Positions 27,415-35,512 of a stretch of 64,000 nucleotides of DNA are shown piece after piece (the first letter of the stretch is position 1; each line of letters starts with the position of its first letter). Source of the DNA: Cytophagales bacterium. Lineage in GTDB: Bacteria > Bacteroidota > Bacteroidia > Cytophagales > Cyclobacteriaceae. Where the stretch lies: positions 62,001-126,000 of the forward strand of contig JAKSDQ010000089.1 in NCBI GenBank assembly GCA_022360015.1. The letters run 5' to 3'. A program made the position numbers and the translations under genes. Below the pieces are notes generated by a model. That model worked only from the letters and a program-made list of their open reading frames with translations. It made no database searches and was not told the DNA's origin.

Positions 27415-27690
27415 CTATTCCTGCTGCAGCGCTTCAACCGGGTTATTGGTGGCAGTTTTGAACACATGATAACTCACTGTTAACAAAGCAATGCCCAGGA
27501 CAAAAATACCTGCTATAACAAAAGGCCATATGCCGATTTCTGTGGCATAAGCAAAATCAGCCAGCCACTGGTGCATAAAATACCATGAAATGGGTATGGA
27601 AATCAGGAAGCCAAATATTACCGGCAAAGAAAATCCCCTGGATAGTAAATAAAGTAGCTGGGTAATGGTCGGGATCAGACATATTTGAGG
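27415..27690 (-). pseudogene. C-terminal fragment of an FtsX-type permease, right bracket of the island
   Basis: The minus frame from about 27690 to 27415 encodes the last two helices of a MacB/FtsX permease (LLYLLSRGFSLPVIFGFLIS, WPFVIAGIFVLGIALLTVSY), ending NNPVEALQQE-stop. The remaining 700 or so residues are absent; the pyruvate-kinase-like gene ends ten bases upstream. Its last 31 bases match the remnant at 19973-20003. A short product from the ATG at 27627 is possible but unlikely to work alone. Confidence 0.75.
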
Positions 27691-27699
27691 TCAGTAGCC

Positions 27700-29637
27700 T
27701 CAGGATTTAAACTGGGTGGATACCTTTAACTTGCGTAAAGTAGCATACTTTTTGACCTGATGATCCTGCATTCTCTTCAGGATGTCATCCAAAACCTTAA
27801 TGGCTTTTACAATATAAGGGCCTTTGTTGAGCATTACGCATTCAGCGCGTTGGGCCATTGCTGCGTCGGTGATCTCGGCCCGGGAAGGCAGGCCTGATTT
27901 GGTAAGGCCTTCTAATACCTGGGTAGCCCAAATGACCGGTACATGGGCCGCTTCGCAAAACCACATAATTTCTTCCTGCAATTCGGCCATCCGTACCCAG
28001 CCACATTCAATCGCCAAATCTCCACGTGCTATCATAACGCCCAGGGGATAGTTTCGCATGGCGGTCAACAATATCCATGGTAAATTCTCAAACCCCAGGC
28101 GAGTTTCAATTTTTACGATGATTCCAAGATGCTCTGCGTCCCGTTTTTTCAGCTCATCAAGCAAAAAGGCTATATCGGAAGGGTTGTTCACAAAAGACAT
28201 ACTCACTACGTCGGCATGAGCTATGATAAAGTTCAGGTCTTGCAAATCCTGGTCAGTGAGACTGTTTAGTTTTATTTGGCTTTCGGGAAAATTGATCCCT
28301 TTGTCCCCCCTTAACTTGCTTCCTTTGGGTTTGGCAGAGGTGATGTCAAGGGTCATTTGCTCGGGACCAACAGCGCATATTTTTCCGGCTATTTTACCAT
28401 CATCTATATAAACAGGTTCATCCGGCCTCACATGCTGGAATACCTGGGGGAGCGTGCATGAGATGAAGGCCGGTTCGATTACCTGGCCATGTTCATTGAT
28501 TACTGCGGGCCGTCCGGGTGACAGGGCTTTTTTCAGTATTAGTTTATCCCCCTCATTTAGTGTTATCGGTATCTCCAAAGCAGGCAACTCCTGTACTGCT
28601 GCCCTCAGGGCCTCCTTGGTTTTAGGAGAATAGCGTTCCATCACGGTACCCGGCTCAATATAGGCCGTTTTCCCGCTTTCCGCCCAAAAGCCATCCTTTC
28701 CTTCTCCAACAATTTTAAGCTTTCTTTTCTTTCCTCTTCTGTCGGTAAAACGTATCTTATCACCTTTCTTTAACTGACTTATCCACTTTTCGGGCATGGA
28801 AAAGGTAAGTTCCGGTTTTGGTATAGAACTGGAGACAATTTTTTCAGCGGGCGTTATCAAAATTCGGGCAGGAGCGACAATTTCCCCCTTTTTATTCTTC
28901 ATGGCCCGCCACTTTAAAACTTTTGTGCCGGTATCTAATTTTCCGGTTCTCAGCTTGGGCCCCCCAAGGTCCATAATTATCTTACAATCCACACCCAGCA
29001 ACTGTTTTGCCTTTTTGATATTGGAAATCATAGCCAACCACTCTTCCGGAGAGTCGTGGGCACAATTAATACGAGCAGCATTCATACCAGAAGCCAGCAT
29101 CGCATGAATCCGATCATAATCATAGGCTGCATCCCTGGAAAGCGTAACCATAATCCGACCGTCCCTGCCCTGGGATGGCGGGCCAAACAAGGCATGCGTA
29201 TTCGCTTCCAGTAATTCCATCCCCCAGAAAATGGAAGGTTGCATGTCTTCCTCATTAGAGGCGGGCCGGTTTGAAATTTTGTTCAGAATCTCTGATAAAT
29301 GATGCAAATTGGACATCACATGACTTTCAGCGCGCCCCAGGGAAGAAAGCCCCATTCCTGCCAGGTTTTTTTGAAGCTCCCGCACATCATGTTGTCTCAA
29401 AGCAATGTAATGGAGAAGGTTTTTGGCACTTTCTCGAAAATAAGGATGTGCCCTGTTGATTTCTTCTTTACATTCATCTGCTAAAGCAAAGGCGTAATCC
29501 TTCAGGTCTTGTACCTGACCAATGATCCGGTCCATTTTTTCATTCCATTCCATGTTGCTTTTTTGCTTTTTACCGGCATACACATAACCCTCCTCCACTA
29601 ACTTGCATGACCGTAAATAATTGCCAATGTGTATCAC
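27700..29637 (-). CDS. Pyruvate-kinase-like protein with N-terminal extension and no C-terminal domain
   Basis: This 645-residue protein has a helical N-terminal extension (about 1-158), then a pyruvate-kinase barrel starting near 161 (RIMVTLSRDA, GMNAARINCAHD). An enlarged inserted region is rich in Lys and Arg (about 245-440). The barrel's C-terminal half carries VKIETRLGFENL, MIARGDLAIECGW and WATQVLEGL. The usual closing motif with SGETA is replaced by LNKGPYIVKA, and the C-terminal regulatory domain is absent. Related long proteins are known in bacteria and plants, so classical pyruvate kinase activity is not certain. Starts at 29637 or 29553 are both possible. Confidence 0.75.
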   Translation of the reverse strand: MIHIGNYLRSCKLVEEGYVYAGKKQKSNMEWNEKMDRIIGQVQDLKDYAFALADECKEEINRAHPYFRESAKNLLHYIALRQHDVRELQKNLAGMGLSSLGRAESHVMSNLHHLSEILNKISNRPASNEEDMQPSIFWGMELLEANTHALFGPPSQGRDGRIMVTLSRDAAYDYDRIHAMLASGMNAARINCAHDSPEEWLAMISNIKKAKQLLGVDCKIIMDLGGPKLRTGKLDTGTKVLKWRAMKNKKGEIVAPARILITPAEKIVSSSIPKPELTFSMPEKWISQLKKGDKIRFTDRRGKKRKLKIVGEGKDGFWAESGKTAYIEPGTVMERYSPKTKEALRAAVQELPALEIPITLNEGDKLILKKALSPGRPAVINEHGQVIEPAFISCTLPQVFQHVRPDEPVYIDDGKIAGKICAVGPEQMTLDITSAKPKGSKLRGDKGINFPESQIKLNSLTDQDLQDLNFIIAHADVVSMSFVNNPSDIAFLLDELKKRDAEHLGIIVKIETRLGFENLPWILLTAMRNYPLGVMIARGDLAIECGWVRMAELQEEIMWFCEAAHVPVIWATQVLEGLTKSGLPSRAEITDAAMAQRAECVMLNKGPYIVKAIKVLDDILKRMQDHQVKKYATLRKLKVSTQFKS

Positions 29638-29994
29638 CCATTACCTGGAGATTTTGTAAGCTAAAGTTAGCACCGATATGGCGCTCCTGAAATGATGACT
29701 ATCATGTTTGCATAAATATCTTAATCATTTAACCTTCTGATCAAAAGGTGGTAACAAAAAATTAACAGGATGTGCTTTAGGTGCACCTCGCCTCACCGCA
29801 GAAAGTATTCAATAATCACCATTAGCTAATGGTATTAATCATTTTTGATTATAGAAACAGGGTTTGTATGGGCCAGTCTAAGTGAATGGAGGGTTGTCGT
29901 AGCTACGGTCAGGTAATTTTTTATTTTCATAGCAGTCTATTTAAATACGGTTAGAAGACGATTTCCCCAGATGAAAGTTACACAGGATATTTCA
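29638..29994. other. Gap without a gene
   Basis: These 357 bases separate the permease 29995-32460 from the pyruvate-kinase-like gene. I see no open frame, clear hairpin or repeat copy, only short palindromes (such as TAGGTGCACCT) that are not convincing as sites. Confidence 0.4.
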
Positions 29995-32460
29995 TCATTC
30001 ATCCTTTAAACTCTCAACCGGATTAGTAAAGGCAGCCTTAAAAACTTGCCTGCTGATCGTGAAAATAGCAACGATAGTAACACAAAAAATGGGAACCATA
30101 AAAATCCACCAGGGAATTTCAGTTCTGTAAGGGTAATCCTTCAGCCATAGATCCAATAAAATCCATACCAGTGGCATGGCGATCAGGCCGGCAATAAATA
30201 TCAAAACCATGAGGTCTTTGGTAAGCAGCCTTACCAGGCTTCTGATTGAAGCGCCAAGTACCTTTCTGATGCCGATTTCCTTTGTTTTTTGTCTTACTGT
30301 AAATAATGAAAGACCATAAAGCCCCAGGCATGCAATAAAAATAGAAAGCCCGGTAAACATATTTAAAAGATTACTGAATTGCCGCTCGGATTTATACTGC
30401 CGGTCGAACATTTCATCTGGAAAGAAGTAGTCGAAAGGAGTATCCGGAAATACGTTTTTCCAATTCTCCTGTATTAACCCGATGTTTTCTTCAAGTTGAT
30501 CTGTACCGGTAAAATTCATTTTAACCGACAAATACTTCACAGGCCCGAAGAAGGTCTGATAAGCGATCGGATAATTCTGCTCTTTGAAAGAAGTTGCCCT
30601 GAAATCCACCACCCCGATAATCTCATGCCCTCCTTCCCGGTTATTACCCCGGTAAACTTTAGCACCAATGGCTTCACCCGGAGAGGACAAACCAAGTGCC
30701 TTAAGTCCTTCCATGTTGATGATTACGTTTCTGCCTTTAGAGGAGGGTTGAGGTGAAAAATACCTCCCGGCAACAAGCCTGGCATTGAATAATTGCATAA
30801 AATTAACGTCAACCCGCGAGTAGTATATGTTGGCCCATTGATCCTTTTTATTCATATTCCTGATGTCCGGAATGGCTATCAGATGTTCTTTGCCGGGGAC
30901 ATCGGCTGATGCGGCAAACCCTTCAATTGTGGGATAAGAAGATAGCCGGTCCTTCAGAATGTCCAGCCGTTTATTAAAAAGGGAATCTGATCCGGGTGGC
31001 CCGGATACATTCAACGTCCTGATCACCAGCGTTTGGTCAATGTTAATTCCCAATTCTTTTTCCTGCATAAAACTAACCTGCCTAAAAATGGCCATTGCCC
31101 CGGCTATTAAACCCATCGATATCGTGAATTGGAAAACCACCATAGCTTTTTTTAAATAGCCCGTATTACCTTTTTTCGAAATAATGGCAGCATTACCCTT
31201 TAGAATGCTTGAGGGATGAAGGGAGGAAAGAATCGCTGTAGGATAAATGGCGGAGAGCAATGAGCCGAGAATGATAAGGACTAAATAACTGGCAGAAAAG
31301 ACCCACAGTCCGGATTGATTGTATGGAATAGCCTGCCCGTTGATTTCGAAATAAACACTGGCAATAAGCTGGGTGAAACTAAGTGCTAATAACAGCGCCA
31401 GAAAATTCATCCATAGTGACTCAAATAAAAACTGTTTTACCAAATCACCTTTTGTTGAACCCAGGGACTTTCTTATACCTGCTTCTTTAGCCCTTTCCAT
31501 CACTTTGGCAGTCGACAGGTTGACATAATTGGCCCAGGCGATAAGCAATATAAAAAAGCCCAGGATAAAAAGAATGGATACGGACCGGATGTTGCCGTTT
31601 TTCCCGGCCTCACCCAGTAAATTTGAATGCAAATGTATGCTTGTGAGTGGTTGAAGGGAAAACACGGGATCAAGATTGGGATTTTGTCTGTTGCCCATAT
31701 ATTTATCGACCAGGCTGGGGAACTTGCTTTCAAGATAGGGTACATCGGTACCCTCGCTCAGGCGAATGTAGTTATAGAAACCGTCCCAGTGCCAATTGTT
31801 TGCGTCTCCTCCTCTCCTTTCACTGGTAACAGACTCCCATCCGAAAAGAAAATTAAATTGTATGTGTGAATTGTCAGGAACATCTTCAAAGACCCCGACT
31901 ACCTTAAAATCTCCAAAGTAAGGGTGATTAAGCGATTGATCAATAGCAGGATTATCACCAAAATACTTTTTAGCAATGGATTGAGCTATTAAAACCTCTC
32001 CTTTTCCCACCGAAACCATGTTGATATCTCCTTCAACTATTGAGAAATTAAATATATTGAAGAAATTGCCTTTGACATGATAAACCTGCTCTTCCGGGAA
32101 CATCAGTTTCTTTCCATTATCTGAAACGGAAGTGATGATTATATCTGACTGATCACTGATCTTAAACAAGGTAGTGTAATCAATAACTTCGGGATACTCC
32201 AAAGTCATTGTTTTCCCCAGCGGGATAAAAGATTGTGCCTTTTGGTATTGTAACTTGCCGTCAACATAGCGGTCATGCTGAATTCTGTAAATATTTTCCG
32301 CTTTTTCATGGAATTGATCATAACTGAATTCAAAGGCCACATATTGAAATATCAATAGACTGGCTGCCATGCCAATGGCCAGGCCAAGGATATTGATAAT
32401 GGAAAACGATTTGTTTTTCAGGAGAATCCGGCAGGCACTTTTGAAATAGTTACGGAGCAT
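29995..32460 (-). CDS. MacB/FtsX-type ABC permease, intact
   Basis: This 821-residue protein has the complete family layout. The first transmembrane helix (NKSFSIINILGLAIGMAASLLIFQY) is followed by a large MacB-like periplasmic domain and three helices with FtsX signature (about 290-430). A second periplasmic domain and a final FtsX block end in TNPVESLKDE. Such permeases use ATP hydrolysis by a partner ATPase to transmit force to periplasmic or lipoprotein partners. No ATPase gene is adjacent. It serves as the intact reference for the broken paralogue at 13579-16029, where a Trp-Asp-Gly-Phe motif is interrupted. Confidence 0.9.
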   Translation of the reverse strand: MLRNYFKSACRILLKNKSFSIINILGLAIGMAASLLIFQYVAFEFSYDQFHEKAENIYRIQHDRYVDGKLQYQKAQSFIPLGKTMTLEYPEVIDYTTLFKISDQSDIIITSVSDNGKKLMFPEEQVYHVKGNFFNIFNFSIVEGDINMVSVGKGEVLIAQSIAKKYFGDNPAIDQSLNHPYFGDFKVVGVFEDVPDNSHIQFNFLFGWESVTSERRGGDANNWHWDGFYNYIRLSEGTDVPYLESKFPSLVDKYMGNRQNPNLDPVFSLQPLTSIHLHSNLLGEAGKNGNIRSVSILFILGFFILLIAWANYVNLSTAKVMERAKEAGIRKSLGSTKGDLVKQFLFESLWMNFLALLLALSFTQLIASVYFEINGQAIPYNQSGLWVFSASYLVLIILGSLLSAIYPTAILSSLHPSSILKGNAAIISKKGNTGYLKKAMVVFQFTISMGLIAGAMAIFRQVSFMQEKELGINIDQTLVIRTLNVSGPPGSDSLFNKRLDILKDRLSSYPTIEGFAASADVPGKEHLIAIPDIRNMNKKDQWANIYYSRVDVNFMQLFNARLVAGRYFSPQPSSKGRNVIINMEGLKALGLSSPGEAIGAKVYRGNNREGGHEIIGVVDFRATSFKEQNYPIAYQTFFGPVKYLSVKMNFTGTDQLEENIGLIQENWKNVFPDTPFDYFFPDEMFDRQYKSERQFSNLLNMFTGLSIFIACLGLYGLSLFTVRQKTKEIGIRKVLGASIRSLVRLLTKDLMVLIFIAGLIAMPLVWILLDLWLKDYPYRTEIPWWIFMVPIFCVTIVAIFTISRQVFKAAFTNPVESLKDE

Positions 32461-32646
32461 GTTGCTATAGTCTCCAACATTATGCCAATATCATAACATA
32501 TTGATTTTTAAATAAATAAGATATAAATCGGAATTATAAATTTAACTCAAATGTATCATTGCGGCACAACCGTCGTTTCAATATGAAACATCAGGTCGAT
32601 ACAAACCCCCTCGTGATTGCACAGATGGATATTACATAAATGGATA

Positions 32647-33015
32647 TTAATTACATGCCAGATTATTATCAATATCCTTTTCATGAGCTATCGCATAATA
32701 AATAGCCCTTTTAACAAAATCATTTAAAGAGATCTGCTTTTTTGTAGCAATTGTCGTGGCCTTCTTGTGTAATTCGGTACTTATTCTAACATTAAAGCTT
32801 CCTTTATAGGTTTTATCAGGTTGCTTTCCCAATTCCTGACACGTTTTTAAATAATCATCCACAGCTTCTTCAAAGGCTTTTTTAAGCGCTTTTACAGACT
32901 GGCCTTCAAATGTTATCAGGTCATTGATGCCATTAATTTTCCCATGAAATGCTTCATCGTCAGAATCAAAATTAACAGTACCAAGATAACCTTTATACGT
33001 CAAATAATTGCTCAT
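32647..33015 (-). CDS. hicB: HicB-family antitoxin
   Basis: This 122-residue protein has the HicB partial RNase H-like fold (YLGTVNFDSDDEAFHGKINGINDLITFEG), then a ribbon-helix-helix DNA-binding end (FNVRISTELHKKATTIATKK ... LNDFVKRAIYYAI). Antitoxins of this kind bind the HicA toxin and repress their own operon. The HicA gene lies 3 bases upstream on the same strand, so here the toxin gene comes first, the usual order. Confidence 0.85.
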   Translation of the reverse strand: MSNYLTYKGYLGTVNFDSDDEAFHGKINGINDLITFEGQSVKALKKAFEEAVDDYLKTCQELGKQPDKTYKGSFNVRISTELHKKATTIATKKQISLNDFVKRAIYYAIAHEKDIDNNLACN

Positions 33016-33018
33016 GGC

Positions 33019-33264
33019 TTACAAGTTTAGGTGCTCTATTATTTGTTTAATTAAATATCTTTTAATCGTTTTCTCCGGATGTGGTTCATGTATACTGATG
33101 ATACGATTGGATGTATTTTTAAATTTTCTCCTTGAACCTCCCGTTTTTCCTTTACTCTTTATTTCTTCATAGCCGAAGTGAGACAAGACCTTTCTCAATT
33201 CATCCCAAGTAAAATCTTTTGGATTTGACTTAAACTTTTTGATGAGCTTGTCTATTGTTCCCAA
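33019..33264 (-). CDS. hicA: HicA-family toxin
   Basis: This 81-residue protein has the dsRBD-like HicA fold: FTWDELRKVLSHFGYEEI, then GKTGGSRRKFKN, HEPHPEKTIKRYLIKQI. HicA proteins are mRNA interferases. Many members carry the catalytic His just after the Gly-Ser motif. Here that place reads GSRR, so a His in HEPHP may act instead, as in a related Bacteroidota subgroup I recall. It is the first gene of the hicAB operon, driven by the promoter at 33306-33337. Confidence 0.8.
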   Translation of the reverse strand: MGTIDKLIKKFKSNPKDFTWDELRKVLSHFGYEEIKSKGKTGGSRRKFKNTSNRIISIHEPHPEKTIKRYLIKQIIEHLNL

Positions 33265-33305
33265 ATCATTTTATTTATTAAACGTTTGCAACTAATTTTC
33301 AGTTA

Positions 33306-33337
33306 CAAATATAGGACAAATTCCACAAGAAATCAAA
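33306..33337 (-). promoter_or_regulatory. hicAB promoter of the Bacteroidota type
   Basis: Minus-strand TTTG (33334-33337) and TATATTTG (33306-33313) are 20 bases apart, a near-perfect match to TTTG-N(19-23)-TAnnTTTG. Transcription would begin near 33299, 35 bases before the hicA ATG. HicB presumably represses here. Confidence 0.7.
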
Positions 33338-33386
33338 AAGATAAAGAAATTTAAAGATCGGTTACCTCATCGACTGGTATTTCGTA

Positions 33387-34508
33387 TTAGATATTAACCC
33401 GCTTATTTCCTGATGCGAGTGATTTATAAACAGCCTCCAGCACCTTCATATCTTTCAACCCTTCCTCACCTGAAATGATGGACTCCGTATTCTCTAGTAC
33501 GTTAAGAGCAAAATTATCCATTTGCACTGCCTGTTGATTGGGCGCATCGAAATCAAGAATTTCATTGTTCAGGCTACCCTTCAGCCCGTCATAACTATAG
33601 GCGGGCATTAATATACCACGTGCTTTTTCGGTGCTTACAATAAGGTGATTGGTACCAAAGGAATAAGAAGTGGTATGATTAGATACACTTCCGTCGGGAA
33701 ATTCCATTTGCCAGGTGATTGTTTCATCTACTTCCTTGAACTTTTTCCGGTCAGTTTTAAATTCCTGTGCTGTCAGCGCTACAGGTTCCTGGCCATAAGT
33801 ATAACGTGCTGCCTGTACACAATAGATGCCTACGTCCATCAAGGCACCGCCGCCGGCCAAATCTTTTTTCAGGCGCCACTGGGTAGGATCGCCTATCTTA
33901 AAACCAAACTGGGAGCTAACGTAGGTTACTTTACCAAAAGGCCGTTCTTTGTTAAGATTGATCATCTTTTCGTGATAGGGACTGAATTGAAGCCGGTAAC
34001 CGATGGATAGCTTTACATTGTTATCTTTGCAGGCTTTGATCATATCATTGCATTCTTTGACAGATACTGCCATGGGTTTTTCACAGATAACGTGCTTACC
34101 CGCCTTTGCTGCTTTAATGGTGAATTCCGCATGCATGGAGTTGGGTAAAACCACGTAAATGATAGCTATGTCATCATTGGATGCGATGCTTTCGAAATTG
34201 TCGTAGTTGTAGATATTTTTAGCAGGAATGTTGTACTTTTCTGCCCAGACTTTTTCCTTTTCCTTAGTGCCTGTAACGATGCCTGCCAAATAGCAATGCT
34301 TAGTTTCCAGCAATGCCGGGGCCAGTTGATTGGTTGAGTAACTGCCTAATCCCACCAGGGCAATGCCCGGTTTTTTAGTTTGCAAGGAAGTTTTATCAAC
34401 TGCCAAAACAGAAGTAAATGGTGCTGCGATTCCCATACCGGCAATGCCAATCGCGGAGTTTTTGATAAAGTTTCTGCGTGAGTGATCATTAGTTCCGAAG
34501 TGTGTCAT
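33387..34508 (-). CDS. Gfo/Idh/MocA-family oxidoreductase, Tat-exported
   Basis: This 373-residue protein has a twin-arginine signal (SRRNFIKNSAIGIAGMG), an NAD(P)-binding Rossmann fold (IALVGLGSYSTNQLAPAL) and the EKPMAVS motif with the conserved Lys. The C-terminal half is the beta-sheet substrate domain. Such enzymes oxidise or reduce sugars and related compounds. Tat export means the folded enzyme would act in the periplasm with its cofactor bound. The substrate is not evident. It is a single gene. Confidence 0.85.
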   Translation of the reverse strand: MTHFGTNDHSRRNFIKNSAIGIAGMGIAAPFTSVLAVDKTSLQTKKPGIALVGLGSYSTNQLAPALLETKHCYLAGIVTGTKEKEKVWAEKYNIPAKNIYNYDNFESIASNDDIAIIYVVLPNSMHAEFTIKAAKAGKHVICEKPMAVSVKECNDMIKACKDNNVKLSIGYRLQFSPYHEKMINLNKERPFGKVTYVSSQFGFKIGDPTQWRLKKDLAGGGALMDVGIYCVQAARYTYGQEPVALTAQEFKTDRKKFKEVDETITWQMEFPDGSVSNHTTSYSFGTNHLIVSTEKARGILMPAYSYDGLKGSLNNEILDFDAPNQQAVQMDNFALNVLENTESIISGEEGLKDMKVLEAVYKSLASGNKRVNI

Positions 34509-34630
34509 TTTAATTGAACTTAGTTGTAGTTAGATGATTGAAATAGTAATTTATCAATAATTTTCTAATGGAATGTCCATGAAAATGATTTTTTCAGCAT
34601 GTATGGCAAGAGTTCAATGCTTTCTATAAT

Positions 34631-34638
34631 TATATTTG
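34631..34638 (+). promoter_or_regulatory. -7 element for the GNAT gene
   Basis: TATATTTG fits TAnnTTTG and lies 42 bases upstream of the ATG at 34681. No clear -33 TTTG is seen. Confidence 0.4.
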
Positions 34639-34680
34639 AATAGGTATTAATGAAAGACTCTGAGTCTGAAAACAAATTCA

Positions 34681-35124
34681 ATGATGGATAAAATAGAAAT
34701 TCGAGAAGTAAAAAACACGGATTTTGACACCATATTCGTGTTCATAAACGAGCTTGAAAATCAAAAATTTGACGTAAACAGGCAAAGGGAAATATTTACT
34801 GAAAATCTGGCCAACCCATATAACATTTATTTGCTTGCAACAATTGATACGAAGCCGGTTGGATTTCTTAGCTGTCATATTCAGCATTTGCTACACCACA
34901 GCGGATTGGTCGGCGAAATTCAGGAGATGTATATAAGACCGGAAAGTCGTAACCTGGGCATTGGACACAAATTAGTGGACAAACTGAAACGGATAGCCAG
35001 GGATCAAAGGGTAATTCAACTGGAAGTGACTTCAGATATTAAAAGAGAATTGGCTCATAAGTTTTATAAAAATCAACAGTTTATCGATACACATAAAAAA
35101 TTTGTGTATCTGCTTACCGAATAA
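34681..35124 (+). CDS. GNAT-family N-acetyltransferase
   Basis: This 147-residue protein is a single GNAT domain. Motif B/A includes EIQEMYIRPESRNLGIGHKLVDKLKR, where R-N-L-G-I-G is the acetyl-CoA pyrophosphate loop. A C-terminal KFYKNQQFIDTHKKFVY strand-helix-strand follows. The substrate amine is unknown. It is a single gene, and repeat copy 5 lies between its stop and the convergent FAD-oxidase gene. Confidence 0.85.
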   Translation: MMDKIEIREVKNTDFDTIFVFINELENQKFDVNRQREIFTENLANPYNIYLLATIDTKPVGFLSCHIQHLLHHSGLVGEIQEMYIRPESRNLGIGHKLVDKLKRIARDQRVIQLEVTSDIKRELAHKFYKNQQFIDTHKKFVYLLTE

Positions 35125-35316
35125 AAGGTGGTCATATGATCTGCACCTTTTCCAGCACACCCCTGACGTTGTTTAGTAGCGCCTGGACTTTTTTGGTAAG
35201 GATTACCTTTACTAAATGTTTCAATAGAAAGATAACCGCAGTAGCCTGATTTTTTACCCACAAAGTATCCAAGGTCAAACATTGACCAAACATCAAATAA
35301 AAATAACTAATTCCCT

Positions 35317-35512
35317 ATAGCACAAGCATCCTCCTGTGGGTGTTGCACAATGCAAGAATGCATCTATATTCTCATCTCCTCAGCAAAAACCTCCGTGTCT
35401 CTCCGTGTCTTGGTGCCTCCGTGGTGAACAATGGTTAACCACCAAGACACGGAGAGACACAAAGAATTTTGTCGAAAGTGTTAGGCAACACCTACAGGAC
35501 GCTTGTGCTTTA
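35317..35512. repeat. Interspersed palindromic element, copy 5 (complete)
   Basis: The arms CGTGTCTTGGTGCC and CCACCAAGACACGGAGAG are present, with the ends GGTGTTGCACAATGC and TTAGGCAACACC. The outer ends AGCACAAGC and GCTTGTGCT are also complementary, making this the longest palindrome of the family here. Its right end contains the stop codon (35510-35512) of the FAD-oxidase gene. Confidence 0.9.

Noticed and set aside
35073-35282. Minus-strand frame of 69 codons (LGYFVGKKSGYCGYLSIETF)
   Set aside because: Overlaps the end of the GNAT gene and matches nothing I recognise; could be a remnant but may be chance.
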